Part shown: positions 32,972 to 45,189 of the stretch, in pieces | How positions within the stretch are numbered: the first letter of the stretch is position 1 | How the letters are laid out: every line of letters starts with the position of its first letter | NCBI GenBank assembly: GCA_951799405.1 | Contig: OX637345.1 | Span: 9,424,001-9,488,000 of the forward strand | Length of the DNA stretch: 64,000 nucleotides | From: Agapetus fuscipes | Lineage: Eukaryota; Arthropoda; Insecta; Trichoptera; Glossosomatidae | Reading direction: 5' to 3' | Made by a program: the position numbers and the translations under genes | The notes under the pieces: generated by a model | What the model was told of the DNA's origin: nothing | Seen by the model: the letters and a program-made list of their open reading frames with translations, nothing else | Databases searched by the model: none

Positions 32972-33130
32972 ACTCACACGGCTGGGTTGCTAGACATAAG
33001 GCATACGTATATTTTATTATAGACTGCTAAGGAAGGCATTCCCATACAAGGTTGACGTTTTCCCTCCGAAAAAAAGTTCCAAATAAAAAAAATGCTCCGA
33101 TGTCATTTATTCGTACAATACACTACGTAC
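32972..33130 (+). repeat. Rep-M copy
   Basis: ACGGCTGGGTTGCTAGACAT, ACAAGGTTGACGTTTTCCC and CCGAAAAAAAGTTCCAAAT match the Rep-M order. Confidence 0.55.
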
Positions 33131-33334
33131 AATATTACTAGCAAAAATTCAATAGTCTTCGTTTTTTACATCGTCGGTAATTTTCTCAAATATAAGTAAT
33201 CTAATCTGTGTTAAATAAATTTATGCACAAGTTAAGGGTTGGAATAATTTCAAAACGCCAACTAAAATTTAAGCAAAAATCGTATAAATAAATAAAAAAT
33301 CAACTTTGTTAATTCACTTTTTGAGTTAATTTTG

Positions 33335-33390
33335 AACACATCCAGTTTAGAGAGAAGCAGTACCTCCCATATTTAGGTGTAAAATGTGAA
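33335..33390 (-). mobile_element. Penelope-like fragment, decayed
   Basis: GAGAAGCAGTACCTCCCATA (plus strand) and TTTAGGTGTAAAAT match 58401-58445 with changes in the core. Confidence 0.45.
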
Positions 33391-33844
33391 ATAACCTTAT
33401 TGAATATCTTTCACAATTAATTTATTTGTCTTAGCATATAGAACCAAACTGCATACTTCATTTAAACTGAAATATTGTTGCATTTGTTATTCTATTGAAA
33501 TCAACCATTCATACAAACGTGGTTTTCCACCTGTTAGACTCTAGACTCAATTTGTTGCTTTCCGGCTGTTTCCTGGTCACACATTATAAAATAATATTTC
33601 ATTTATTTCGGTCCCATACAAGTGTTATCCAGGCACCCCCGTGTATGTTTTCTGTTTGATATTTCACATTATTCGCGCGCAGTTGTTGATCTGTGAAATG
33701 GCGGGAATAAATTCAACACATTACTGGCCATTTATAATTTTGTCGCGTCCGCTTCTATTCTAGCATTCCATTGGGACGCCTGTATGGGAATATCTATTGA
33801 GGTATATTATAATTGGAGCCGAAATTCACTAACGCCATTGAAGC
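33391..33844. other. No recognised feature
   Basis: Unassigned sequence leading into the satellite. Confidence 0.35.
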
Positions 33845-34965
33845 ATACTATGAGACAAAGCTGTCAACCGAACCTGTCAAACAAGATTCGTTGTTGAATA
33901 GTAAAAGACACAACTGTCATACGGACTTCAAACAATTGTGTCGCATTGTAGAATAGTTTGAGACACAGCTGTCATACAGACCTGTCAAACAAGCTTATGG
34001 CATGTAGAATAGAATGGGACACAGCTGTCATACAGACATGTCAAAAAAGCTTTTGGATTGTAGAGTATTATGAGACACAGCTGTCATACAGACCTGTCAA
34101 ATAAGCTTATGGCATGTAGATCAGTATGAGACACAGCTGTCATACAGACCTGTCAAACAAGCTTATGGCATGTAGAATAGAATGGGACACAGCTGTCATA
34201 CAGACATGTCAAAAAAGCTTTTGGAATGTAGAGCATTATGAGACACAGCTGTCATACAGACCTGTCAAATAAGCTTATGGCATGTAGATCAGTATGAGAC
34301 ACAGCTGTCATACAGACCTATCAAACAAGCTTATGGCATGTAGAATAGAATGGGACACAGCTGTCATACAGACATGTCAAAAAAGCTTTTGGAATGTAGA
34401 GTATTATGAGACACAGCTGTCATACAGACCTGTCAAATACGCTTATGGCATGTAGATCAGTATGAGACACAGCTGTCATACAGACCTGTCAAACAAGCTT
34501 ATGGCATGTAGAATAGAATGGGACACAGCTGTCATACAGACCTGTCAAATAAGTTTATGGCATGTAGAGTAGTATGAGACACAGCTGTCATACAAACCTG
34601 TCAAATAAGTTTATGGCATGTAGAGTAGTTAGACACAGCTGTCATACAAACCTGTCAAATAAGTTTATGGCATGTGGAGTAGTATGAGACACAGCTGTCA
34701 TATAGACCTGTCAAATAAGCTTATGGTATTGTAGAATAGAATGGGGCACAGCTGTCATACAGACCTGTCAAACAAGCTTATGGCATGTTGAGTAGGTAGT
34801 ATGAGACACAGCTGTCATACAGACCTGCCAAACAAGCTTATGGCATGTTGAGTAGGTAGTATGAGACACAGCTGTCATACAGACCTGCCAAACAAGCTTA
34901 TGGCATGTAGAGTAGTATGAGACACAACTGTATGACTGACCTGTCAAACACAGACCAACTGTCAA
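33845..34965. repeat. 56-bp satellite, ~20 units, 168-bp higher-order period
   Basis: Units read GACACAGCTGTCATACAGAC, CTGTCAAA-YAAGCTTATGGC and ATGTAG-variable. Three variants rotate in order, so a marker (GATCAG) recurs at 34119, 34287 and 34455, exactly 168 bases apart. Right-hand units vary from 55 to 60 bases; the leftmost units are the most decayed. Confidence 0.95.
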
Positions 34966-34984
34966 ACATAACATATTGCTTTAT

Positions 34985-35345
34985 CATATCTAACCTTTGA
35001 TTCCTCGCTTTCACCATTTTGTGTTTCGACACCTAATAATTATACATGCCATTATATATTTTATAACAGTGTTCTTTTATCTTAATTGACAAATTCACTG
35101 CCCAAAAAAAATTGCCAAACATTCGCACAATTTCCGCAGTAAAATGCAATCTTAGTAATACCAACTCTGCAGAGACATTTTCTACTCTTCTTTCACACTT
35201 GCATGTTAACAGTGAAGTGACACTCGAAGCATCTTTGTTCTCTTTCTAACTTTTAAATTTGCGTTAAGGTAAGTTGAAACAGATATAGTAAATCTTTGCG
35301 TTAAAAAAGTTTCGGGTCCTTTATATTATTGGTCCGTGGGAGTAT
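34985..35345 (-). repeat. Rep-J copy, decayed
   Basis: TTGATTCCTCGCTTTCACCA, TTTCGACACCTAATAATTAT, TTTGTTCTCTTTCTAAC and a final GGTCCGTGGGAGTATC follow the Rep-J order. Confidence 0.5.
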
Positions 35346-36020
35346 CGCATAATAAAGTATAATGAATCTTTAAATAAAATGCCGGACGGGGAATATTTCT
35401 ACACATAGAAATAAAGTTATGGGAAATATAAACATGGTAGACGAGGATGAAATTTTCATATTGCCGCTGAAAATATTTTTAATAAAACATTTTAAGCTCA
35501 TGTCTTAAAACATCAATGAAACTTTATTGCTGGATATGAATAACAGCCCAAATAAATTAAATATTGCATATTTTTTTATACGTTCTTTGGTGTTTATTTG
35601 TATACACGTTTCGGAAAGTTTAAATACCTGACCTACGAATGACTGTATTCATTTCTGTTCTTTGAATTAATCTAACATTTATTTTTTGAAAATTTGAATT
35701 TAAAAACGAAAAAAAAAATAGTTATTAATTAAATCTTCAAAACATAAATTATATTGTTTTACAGTGAACTCGTAACAAATACCAAAGACAACGAAATTGT
35801 AACGTCCCACAGCTGGGTTGATAGAGAAAAATACCAACAAACATTTTATTATTGGCTACATAGTAGTGTGACACTAACTCGCCGAACAAAACTTTATATT
35901 TTCAATTTTGAGCTGAGTGCATTTTACACTTACTTTAATTATTTTTCAAAACAGTCATTAACTCATACATATAATTTGGATACATGCTTTAGTAATAACT
36001 TCGGAACATTGATAAGGGCG
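35346..36020. other. No recognised feature
   Basis: AT-rich unassigned sequence. Confidence 0.35.
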
Positions 36021-36024
36021 CAAA

Positions 36025-36210
36025 AATAGACGTCGTCACCCGGCCAGGTTGCTAGGGAAAGGCGTACAATTATTTTGTTATTAATTGCAAAGATTGACAG
36101 TCCAACGCAAGACTGATGTTTCCTCGCCGAGAAATACGTTCTAAATTCAAAAATCATCGGACTTAATTGTAGATTAAATAGCAATAAGCTTAGCAACTCT
36201 GTATTTTCTA
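36025..36210 (+). repeat. Rep-M copy
   Basis: CACCCGGCCAGGTTGCTAGG, GTCCAACGCAAGACTGATG and CGCCGAGAAATACGTTCTA match the Rep-M order. Confidence 0.55.
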
Positions 36211-36597
36211 GTTCATATTTATTTAACGTTCAAATTCGACGCACCACTACATCGTCGTAGCTGTAGATTTTCCAATTAAGTAGACTTAACCACAGCAGTG
36301 CGTGGCAGGGTACAGCTAGTCAATAATATTAAGTAACAAAAACAAGAAAAAGCTTTCATTGCATGTTCTTGTAACACATGAGCGAATCATTAGTCTCTCA
36401 TAGACTTAAGGGAACGTTCATAACAATGCTATCAGAGATTTTTCCGTGCTTGCAGATAAAACACTTGGACCTATTCCAGACACAACGAATTCTGCCCGGT
36501 TTATCTATGGATTATCAGATAAACCGCATGAAAGTTTTCATAAATCCTCTTACGCTACTAGTCTTCCTACCCGGCACCGGATAGAAAAAAAACATAG

Positions 36598-36868
36598 ACC
36601 AATTTGGCAGAATGTGTTCAGTGTTCTGAGCTGGTCAAGATGCAAGGCAGGATCATGACATATTGCTGAAAAGGATCGTTCAGTGGCGACCCAAGATGTC
36701 CAAGTGTGGAGCGTGGAGCGTGAAGACCCCAACTGAAGTGGCTGGACGACATCAATAGAACTGCAGGCAGAGGATGGCTGAACACAGCAGCCGATAGACA
36801 AACATGGAGAGGATTGGAGGAGGCCTGCGTCTAGGAGTGGACTGAGAAAGGCTGAAGAAGAAGGAGGA
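36598..36868 (+). mobile_element. RTE-like LINE 3' end
   Basis: Plus-strand reading with shifts: KRIVQWRP-like block, TPTEVAGRHQ, and TWRGLEEACV, then a GAAGAAGAAGG tail. Close relative of the next copy; 5'-truncated. Confidence 0.7.
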
Positions 36869-37154
36869 TTTATTTACATGAGGGCCGCAAGGTCCAAAAA
36901 CATCATTCAAATAATCATCGAAGGGAGGGAAAGGGGGGTACGCACGCACTCAATCTCAAAAATGGTCACGAAATGTCTAGACGAGAAACGATGGGATTTC
37001 CAAACAAAACACGCCAGTTTCAAATGTATTTCATGTATCCGTAATGGGTATTTGAATAATATAATTAATTTTAAAAAAATTACAATTTTCGGATATTATA
37101 CGTTAGCATACAATCAGTCTCAGAGACAGGTTTCCAAACCAGAAGATCCGTAGA

Positions 37155-37440
37155 CGTCATGTTGTCACTGATGTCATTCAGCGAGTGGCCTTCTTAAAGT
37201 GGTGCTAGGCTGGTCACGTCGCGAGGCAGGACATGGCAGGTGGCCGAAAAGGATCGTCCAATGGCGACCCAGGATATCCAAGCGGAAAGCGGGGAGACCC
37301 CAACTGAGGTGGCTGGGCGACTTCAAGAGAACTGCAGGCAGAGGATGGCTGAACACAGCAGCCAATAGACAGGAATGGAGAGGATTGGATGAGACCTGCG
37401 TCTAGGAGTGGACTGAAAAATGCTGAGGAAGAAGAGGAAG
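37155..37440 (+). mobile_element. RTE-like LINE 3' end
   Basis: An open 68-codon frame gives GRWPKRIVQWRPRISKRKAG, RPQLRWLGDFKRTAGRGWL and NRQEWRGLDETCV. This is the classic RTE C-terminus, followed by TGAGGAAGAAGAGG. Confidence 0.8.
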
Positions 37441-37444
37441 CTTT

Positions 37445-38830
37445 CAGTGTAAATTGGGCCTTAAATGTGCCATGAAACGGCTTATCAGTTAATTGATCTG
37501 CGCTACTTAACGAGTGGTGAGTTTTAACTTTCCCCCAGAGACCTGGATGTCGTCATCCTCTGATAATATAGAAGAGCTCTCAGCTGGCACCACCGCTCCT
37601 TCTAATTCTAAAGAAAATTGGTGATCATCATAGCGATTTGCACCTTTGATACTCGTACTACGGAACGAAAGAGGGATCATTTGCTTCTGCTAAACCACTG
37701 TATCAAGTCCTCAAACCAAGAGATTCTCCTTTGAACTGCAAATCATTTCCCCTCAATTCTTTCCTGTACGAAGAAATGTACGAGTGAATATTTCTCATTA
37801 TGTGAGCGAAATAAATCAGTTATCATTTGACAGGCATCAGTAGTTTGGCTTATACTCATACGGAAAAGATCCTTAGCGTTTGTGACTCGACCCCTCCAGG
37901 ATTTTTTAAACATCTTACTGTAGCCCCACATTTTGAAGACAATGATTTTTTCGAGACAAATAAATCCCTACTCTTCCATGGCAAAAAGTACAATTGAAAA
38001 GATGGAGCATCTCACCATACGCAGACGTAACTCTAGTTTTAGGTTTCTGTTGGTCAACATTTTGATTTTTATGAAAGTTACTCTTGCTTGCTGGATTAAC
38101 TTAACCGAGCGCTGCGTTCAAACTTTCACTCAGAGAGCTGGATGTCGTCATCCTCTTGTACGGGAGAGCTCTCGGCTGACAATACCGCTGGGAACGCATA
38201 ATACACAGGAATGGAGGGGAAGGTACGGTTATAGCTCAGGCTGGCACACATCGGCGGTAAAGAGTGGCATGCAAGAGCGATGTAAAGATAACATGCGTGC
38301 ATAAAATATAATAAAAGGAGAGCTTACATGAAAAAGATTGTTACTGTATGAAATAAAAGAAGTATTTAAGGGATGAAAGCAGTCGGTTTTGTTCTGCAAA
38401 GACTTTGAAATTTTAAATGTTCATTCATTTGTATTAGTATTTAGTATGTATTTTTTAATTACTATTTTACACCGCTTAACTGATTGTAATATATGTTAAG
38501 GAAAAATTTAATATACCTGTATCTCCAAATAGTTTTGTATTGTTTGATGCCAATCGGATTACAAACAATGTAAATTTCACAGGTTTTCTTTTTTTATAAA
38601 ATGTATGGAAAACATGGCTTATTTTATGGAAAAGTGGCTTTCCATGTCTGGCTAAACGACTCATTAGATTTTGATAAAAAATTCTGTAAACCTATCTACA
38701 CGAACTTTGATATCGATCAGATAACAACAACAAAAATCAATCCTTCTTTGTTGCGTCAAGTTGCCTGCCGAAACTGTCGAAAGAAAATGATACTCAAATG
38801 GTGCAGTGAAGCGCACGAGGTGTTTTCTGG
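37445..38830. other. Unassigned sequence with two related blocks
   Basis: No gene supported. The block AGCTGGATGTCGTCATCCTC with flanks recurs at about 37535 and 38140, suggesting an unnamed repeat (about 100 bp each). A 123-codon frame over the second block is not recognisable. Confidence 0.35.
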
Positions 38831-38831
38831 C

Positions 38832-38942
38832 TTTTATTTAATGCACGTCCACAAGCAAACATGTGTAACTAGTCGCTTACGAATGTACACAAACCTTACA
38901 ACTTTTTCCGCTCTTCCTTGAAACAGGAATGACATTGGTAAT
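38832..38942 (-). mobile_element. Rep-C fragment, decayed
   Basis: ATGCACGTCCACAAGCAAAC, CCTTACAACTTTTTCCGCTC and CCTTGAAACAGGAATGACAT. Confidence 0.6.
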
Positions 38943-39550
38943 GATATATTATACTGCTAGTAGTAATCTAAATGTTTTAAATTATACACTGGGAGTGTCA
39001 CCTTTGTCTGAATGACGGGCTTTCGTCTGCAGTGGCGTACATAACGATGGGACACTCCTCTGTGAGTTTTTCTGTATTTTGGCCGCGTCTCCTCCCGCTC
39101 TCTCCTAGTGCTAGCGACGCCACTGAACGCTGAACAGGGCCCAGCGGAAAACGAAGCTCGCCGGAAAAACTCGAATTCAGTAAAAAAACTCAAATACGCG
39201 AACAAGCCAAAGAAAACTTTGAGCACGACGAGAAGTGACACTGCAAGAAAGTGCATTTTTTGTATTTTTAATTTTGTGTTAAGTGTATTTGAATTCAAAA
39301 CAATTTTAATATATTTTTTTTAATATCATACCTGTTGATGAAAGCTCGTTTAAACTAAATGCAAGCCTTAAACGTAGAGTTGTAGTTTTTATGACGTTAA
39401 AACGTTTTTTGAAACAAGTGTTTAATTAATTTAAATTGTGGCTTAATAAATTTAAAATACGCTTAAATTAGTAAACAAATACTTTTCAATATTTCATTAA
39501 TATAGGGGCTAATTAAATTTTTTAACTTAAACTTATAAAAAACAGATATT
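38943..39550. other. No recognised feature
   Basis: A CG-richer stretch (38990-39190) followed by AT-rich sequence. A short inverted pair CAGTGGCGTA/ACGCCACTG at 39031-39124 is noted but not assigned. Confidence 0.35.
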
Positions 39551-39551
39551 T

Positions 39552-39695
39552 AGTGAACGCTGTTTTTGTGTGAATCAAACTCGAGAAATTCATTTCAAGT
39601 TCGGTCATTGCTACGGAAAGCGGCAATTCTCAAGCATGACCCAGTTCCCGTAAAGCTTGATGGACTTTCAGTGATATAAATTCAGCAATACTTTG
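39552..39695 (-). mobile_element. SINE-B 3' part with CR1/L2-type tail
   Basis: GTGAACGCTGTTTTTGTGTG, GAATCAAACTCGAGAAATTC, then CGGCAATTCTCAAGCATGAC and CCAGTTCCCGTAAAGCTTGA: the complement of the SINE-B body end and CR1-type tail. Confidence 0.65.
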
Positions 39696-39959
39696 TGATT
39701 ATAATTTTAAGAGCACAGAAGTGTATTTAAAACAATGAGCCACTAATTGTTTTCTTCGCTTTAATTTATTCAGAGTACAAGTGCTGTTAGTTTGTGCCAA
39801 GAAACAAAAGTGAAGTGTCGTCGAACCGGCCAGAAATAACCTGAAAATCTCTAAGTGACATTTTCTCAGCCACATAATAGAGTGAAATCATTAGTGGACT
39901 TTTCCTAAGACGAGTGACTCTAATGATCTGATGAATACAGTTCGACTTTATGAGTAAAC

Positions 39960-40018
39960 GCAATTTATTTGCACTTATAGTGCAACTTCTTGTCGCTTTG
40001 TTCCCGAAGTGGTGACTT
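39960..40018 (-). mobile_element. SINE-A 3' end fragment
   Basis: GCACTTATAGTGCAACTTCT and TGTCGCTTTGTTCCCGAAG match the SINE-A 3' end; the rest is absent. Confidence 0.6.
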
Positions 40019-40369
40019 TATAAGTGATAGCAAGAAAGAAAAAGAGAAGGCGCATCGCTGGGAAATCCTGAAAAAATCCCACCTGTAAGGAGCGACGAAG
40101 TAGTTTTTCTTCTGTAAGGTCTTTAATTTTTTTGCACTGATCTTTTTTATAGTATACAATATTGCTGGCGACCGTAATTTTCATTTTTAATTGTTAATTG
40201 TGACTAACAAGAACTTTAATAAAAGAAGAGTTTGTATGAAAAATTTCATGACTGAAGGAAATTTACGAAGTATACAGGGACCAACAAAATGTGGGTTTAT
40301 CTGCAATGCTGATGGTTAAATCATTTAAATTTTAAATGTCCATTTGATATGTTTTATAAGTTTGTATAA
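40019..40369. other. No recognised feature
   Basis: Unassigned sequence. Confidence 0.3.
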
Positions 40370-40602
40370 GGCCCACTACCCATACAGAAAAACTAGTTCA
40401 CTTTGCCAATGTCGCCCTGTTTTGAAGAGAGAGCACAAAAGTTGCAGGTTGTACGTTCATTAAAGATTTTGTATTTTATTCGGTTTGTACACATGCAGCA
40501 TGTGCAATCGATAACTCACACGAGTCAGCTAGTGGACATGCATTTATTATAAATCTTAAATACTAATATTTCTTCGTTATATATATTATAGATAGATACA
40601 TA
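40370..40602 (+). mobile_element. Rep-C copy, decayed
   Basis: CACTACCCATACAGAAAAAC, GTTCACTTTGCCAATGTCGC, and a tail of TATAGATAGATA. Confidence 0.7.
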
Positions 40603-40612
40603 GAAGTAACTA

Positions 40613-40860
40613 TTTATAATCTAAACTACAAAGATACATCAACATTTTGGATTCATATTACATGCACTTTACAAGCAGATACGTATACGTTTGGGTTAAC
40701 ACGTGCTGCATGTGAACCCACAACATAAAAACCCCAATTTCAAATGATTATAATCTCCACAACTACTGCCGCCCATACCTGAAACCTGGGTGACATTGGC
40801 AAAGTGAACCTTTTTTTACAGCATGGCTAGTCAGTCTCATACCATCCTATAAGTCAAAGG
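40613..40860 (-). mobile_element. Rep-C copy, tail-to-tail with 40370
   Basis: TATAATCTAAACTACAAAGA tail, CATACCTGAAACCTGGGTGA, and 5' end CCTATAAGTCAAAGGG. Confidence 0.75.
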
Positions 40861-41068
40861 GCATTACTAAAATATGATATGAGTTGTATGGAATCAAAGA
40901 TGGAATTTCAGTATATTGAATCAAATGGTAGATAATTCAAACAAGCACTGGAAGGACGATGTGTTTGATGGAAGCTTTAGCACATAAAGGCGTCCTTGGT
41001 TGCGTGGATAGTAGTAGATACAGCCCAGTAAACGGGCTGTATAAAATTGTCCAATTATTATTATTATA

Positions 41069-41275
41069 AAAAATGGTTCACTTTGCCAATGTCACCCCTG
41101 CTTCAGGGAAGGTCATTATTTTGCTTATGTTCATTTGAGATTGGGTTTTTATATTGTAGGTCCACATGCGGCATGTGTTAGCGTGAATTTATACGTGTCT
41201 GCTTGTGGGAATGCGTTTAATATGAATATTAAATGATGTATATCTTTGCAGCTTAGATTTAGATTTAGATTATGA
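41069..41275 (+). mobile_element. Rep-C copy lacking the 5' end
   Basis: AAATGGTTCACTTTGCCAAT to TCTTTGCAGCTTAGATTTAG, with the GGCAAGAGTTGCAGGG segment changed. Confidence 0.75.
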
Positions 41276-41604
41276 GCGATAAACGGTGATCTGTTTACCA
41301 TTAGATATGTAAGGAAAGCCACAATATGTTTCTCTTCTCGGTTTGTTACATGTGAGTACATTTTCCAGATTCCGTTTTTTTTGTCCGACAATTTGTTTGT
41401 TGAAACGAATCGATGGCCTGTGGCTGGAATGCGGAATCAGGCTTGCGGTCAGCCATCCTAGTATAAAGCATTCACGCCTCTCAAATGTAACGTAAACCGA
41501 GAAGTGTAGGGAATCTAAGCCAGCGAACCTTGCGAGTGTTTAGTTTCTACATGTCGTAGGAAGCAGTCAAGATGAAGTTTCAACAGTAGATGTATTCTGT
41601 AACT
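41276..41604. other. No recognised feature
   Basis: Unassigned sequence. Confidence 0.3.
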
Positions 41605-41970
41605 GTAATTGTAACTCTGTCGCCATTCCGCTAGGGGTGATCAGAGCCTCTGCAGAGCTGCCTCCATTTTTTCCTATCCTAACATACCTCTTTTAATTCA
41701 TTCATATCCATCACCTTTTTCATGCATTTTCTTCTTTTACGCTCACTTTGTATATCCCATTCTTTCACAATATCCTCAATCTGATCACTCCATAATTTTC
41801 TCGGTCGTCCCTTACCTCTTTTTCCTTTCACACTACCTCAAAAAAACATATTTTGTCAGCCTATCATCATTCATTCTTTCCACATGCCCAAACCATCTCA
41901 GCATATTCTTTTGTACCTTAACTTTCACATTCTCTTTCAAATTACATTCTTTCTTTACCCATTTATTCCC
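41605..41970 (-). mobile_element. LINE-F 3' end
   Basis: Minus-strand reading: NMLRWFGHVERMNDDRLTKY, GRPRKLWSDQIEDIVKEWDI, and MKKVMDMNELKEVC, followed by a 3' UTR ending in TTACAGTTACAGAATAC. Best LINE-F copy in the window; RTE-like, 5'-truncated, with shifts. Confidence 0.75.
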
Positions 41971-42055
41971 TTAAAAAGTACTTAGTGACAGGGATTTTCT
42001 TAATCTTAAATTAAATTTATTTGGTTTTGTTATACTCACACAATTCCTCAATAAC

Positions 42056-42158
42056 TTGACATATGAGTTGGCATGAAGCTGTAAAAATGGTTCACTTTGC
42101 CAATGTCCCCCTGTTTCCGGGAAGGTCGACAAGAGTTGCAAGGGCTGTTGTTCATCTG
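42056..42158 (+). mobile_element. Rep-C 5' fragment
   Basis: TTGACATATGAGTTGGCATG, GTTCACTTTGCCAATGTCCC, and GGGAAGGTCGACAAGAGTTG; it stops abruptly at an inverted C' copy. Confidence 0.7.
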
Positions 42159-42420
42159 AATCTATAATCCAAGTTGCAAAGATATGTTGACATTTAAGGC
42201 TCAAGCGTATTGCATGCCCACAAACAGGCACATGCAAGTTCGCGCTGACACATCCTGCATGTGTAAGTACAAAACAATCAACACCTCACATGAACCTAAG
42301 CTTTGCAACTCTTGCGCCCATTTCCTGAAACCGGGGTATTGCATTGGTACTGGCGAAAGTGAACCAAGATTTTACAGCATAGGGTGTCAGCCACATACCA
42401 ACCTACTATTAGTCAAAGAA
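42159..42420 (-). mobile_element. Rep-C subfamily C' full copy
   Basis: AATCCAAGTTGCAAAGATAT tail, CGCCCATTTCCTGAAACCGG, GTATTGCATTGGTACTGG and a 5' end of ACCAACCTACTATTAGTCAA. Shares its diagnostic middle with 16588. Confidence 0.8.
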
Positions 42421-42437
42421 CATTTAATGGTGGATTT

Positions 42438-42798
42438 TGTTATGTTTTTAAGCGGGTTTTGCTAAATAAAAACTGCGGTTTATTTATTTTAAACGATTTA
42501 TTTATTCACTTTTGGTTCACAGTCACATTTGCAGAGTATATTTCAACGGTTGAGATATTTCTGAAGCTGCATAGAATTTCGGTCCTCAATTTATACTAAA
42601 AATAAAGATCATTTTCGAAACACAGAAAATCACTACCCACCACCTTGCTAGACTTTGCCAGAACATTCGATTCAACCAATCTCGAACATATACAAATTTA
42701 ATATCAAATACAAATTATCTACCTAAGAGTCTAATTATTCCTAGCGAGACTTATTATTACACTAATACAGACAAACACAACTACTCATATTCGTAACA
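42438..42798 (-). mobile_element. LTR (complement), TGTTAYG family
   Basis: Plus strand starts TGTTATGTTTTTAAGCGGG and ends CATATTCGTAACA, followed by ATAT. Related to the LTR-like sequence at 62808 (shared CTTGCTRGAYTTYGCCAGAA). No duplication on the left flank. Confidence 0.55.
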
Positions 42799-43079
42799 AT
42801 ATGAAAGAGTAAATCGGTCATTCTGTAACATCAGAACGTTGTGGTTGAGTGTGAACGCGGTACAAGCCGTTATTAGTCGGCGGTTGGTCTACGACTTCTA
42901 CGAGTGTGGTTCAACTTTCAGCTTTTGTGTTTCCACCAAGCGTGGATTTCATCTAGATTGTTAGTTGTACTGAAAATCGTTTTTGTTTGATTTAAAAAAA
43001 ACTTAGATTTCAGATACTTGAAGTTTATATGAGAAAGTTACACATTTTGGATTTTCTTTAATAAATCACATAAACGACT
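42799..43079. other. No recognised feature
   Basis: Unassigned. Confidence 0.3.
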
Positions 43080-44056
43080 TTTTCTACTCCCATTTGGTAA
43101 TTTACTAATTACAAAACGGCTAACGCAATCACAATGCTATACATTTCCAAACCCATTGCGTAATGTTACATTACGCAACTGGTAACGGTGTTGAAATGAA
43201 AATGTGGGCATGCGCATTGTCAGAAATGGAACAATTTTTGAATTTCGAGTATCAATCTTGTATGAAGCTATCCTTCTAAGCGACCGATAACAAACTTTTA
43301 TTGGCCGTTTCCATAGCAACCACGCTTAAACGTCAGCCATTACATTAATATTTTCAATTTATTGATAGATCCTCGCAACTATGTTCAATAGTTGTTCAAA
43401 TGAAAATGAATATATTTTATTCGTAGAGGCAAATAAAAATTGTTTAAAGTGTAATAATTCATCAATGTTATTTATCAAAATACTCCAAATTGTAGCTTTC
43501 CTTTTTTCGCAGGAAAACAGAAGGCTTGAAAGGAAAATATTTGCACCGCAAAAAAAAAAAACTTAAACAGTAACTTGGCTAATAGGTCGGTATGAGGTTG
43601 ACCATCTATGCTGTAAAAACTTGGTTCACTTTGCCAATGACACCTCTGCTTCAGTGGTTGCAGGGCTTATGTTTATTTGAGTTTTAGGTTTGAATATTAA
43701 CCCTTATATGCGGCATGTATAAGCGCAACCTTATATGTGTCTGCTTGTGGGCATAAATTTAAAATGAATCCCAAATGTAATATATCTTTGCAGATTAGAT
43801 TAGATAATCGAGGGAATGATAAATTACACGGTTTGACATAGGTGGGGTATTAATTACTTCAAATGGACGAGTAAGTATAATGACTATTATTTACTATTTT
43901 GTTATTTATTTCATGGTCGTAGAAAAAGTATTGTATGCCACTGCACGTAATTAGTCTTTGTAACACTCTTGCTGTCTATTGTGTCATTTGGCTGCGCCTC
44001 ATGGCACAAACTAGCACTCGTGTTACAAAGACTATCATTACTAGGCAGTGGCATAT
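43080..44056. repeat. Rep-E copy 2 (~1 kb)
   Basis: Second copy of 25806-26790 in the same orientation. The palindrome is at 43154-43178 with both arms still nearly complementary. The final snapback is preserved around GCACGTAATTAGTCTTTGTA and TACAAAGACTATCATTACTA. Confidence 0.8.
43570..43800 (+). mobile_element. Rep-C copy within Rep-E 2
   Basis: CTAATAGGTCGGTATGAGGT to TTTGCAGATTAGATTAGA, with the same internal deletion as at 26301. Confidence 0.8.
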
Positions 44057-44087
44057 AGAACTATAAAAAACAATCTATGATTCTTAT

Positions 44088-44200
44088 CCTGTAAGTTAAC
44101 ATCCAGCATGTGTAAACGTAAACTAACCAGCGTTTGCTTGTGAGCATAAAATTAATATGAATCTTAAATGCTAATATATTTCCGCTTTAGATTATAGATG
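44088..44200 (+). mobile_element. Rep-C 3' fragment
   Basis: CTGTAAGTTAACATCCAGCA, GCGTTTGCTTGTGAGCATAA and TTTCCGCTTTAGATTATAG. Confidence 0.65.
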
Positions 44201-44379
44201 TTATTGTAGTAGATTTATTCAGATTTTTTAAAAGTCATTCTCGGAGCTTTTGGAGATTCCTTATGCGACTAACCTCAACCTGTAATACTCAAGTTTATAC
44301 ATGTGTGACTTAGGTTATTGATAAAATAATATTAAGTTTAAAAAGTTCTATAATCCTTTTATGTATAATAAAATCCAGT

Positions 44380-44690
44380 TGTTATCTCAGTTGATAGAGT
44401 GCTTGCATTCCACGCTGAAAGCTCGGGTTCAAATCCTACCGAGGGTGTCAGAAATGATTTCCCGCTTCAGAGTTTATTTCAAAAACCAAAAGAAAATACC
44501 CGCAAGGTTTACTCAGCCTTCGTCCCCTTGCTGGGAATACCAGTCCCTTTGGAAGCTGGAAAACCCCACTTCAACTGAAGTGGTTTGCGCAAGACCGGCC
44601 CTCTTACCTGTAAAAATAAGTGGTTTCACTCGCTACATGTGAAACCAGTTGCAAGAAGTTGCACTATATATCTAGCTTACTTGCGTTGCT
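44380..44690 (+). mobile_element. SINE-A copy
   Basis: GTTATCTCAGTTGATAGAGT, GGGTTCAAATCCTACCG, complete body with a few indels, 3' end ATATCTAGCTTACTTGCG. Confidence 0.85.
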
Positions 44691-44931
44691 TACTTCGTCA
44701 TGAAAGAAATAAAGCTCTCTTTGGATTTGCACTACACACTTTCTAACTAGTCGTCTAAGGTGATAACCACTAGATTGTGGGTGGTCATTATCTCTGTAAC
44801 TTCTCAATCTCTGCATTATATTTTCCCTCGGCTGTTACAATATTGCTTCACGACGTGCGCTGGTCATACTTTACCACTTTCCACGCCGTGAACATAAAAA
44901 GACAACATTGTCGATTAAAAACTCAGGCCTG

Positions 44932-44990
44932 TCCAACCCGCGGCCCGCCGAGACATGAACTGCGGCCCGCTGGGGCCAGATAAACTGTTA
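44932..44990 (+). mobile_element. hAT-like terminal remnant
   Basis: CAGGCCTGTCCAACCCGCGG and CCCGCCGAGACATGAACTGC resemble the ends of widespread hAT-type nonautonomous elements. The other end is not found. Confidence 0.4.
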
Positions 44991-45189
44991 CTCACATCAG
45001 TTTGTTCATTCTCAATCGTTGTGCTTTGAGGGTGCCTCCTGAAGACATTGGCTACAACGCCATCATAACATCCAAAATAATGTAAATTTCAATAAAACGG
45101 TTCATCTAAATCTATAACCTGATTAGGTCCTAATCTATTATAATCTATAATCGAAGTTGCAAAATATTTTTTCATTTACGGTTCTTATT

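Noticed and set aside
33845..34965. CRISPR-like array
   Set aside because: The whole 56-bp unit repeats, without unique spacers, and the context is a eukaryotic repeat field.
39031..39124. Short hAT-like pair CAGTGGCGTA/ACGCCACTG
   Set aside because: No 8-base duplication and only about nine matching end bases.
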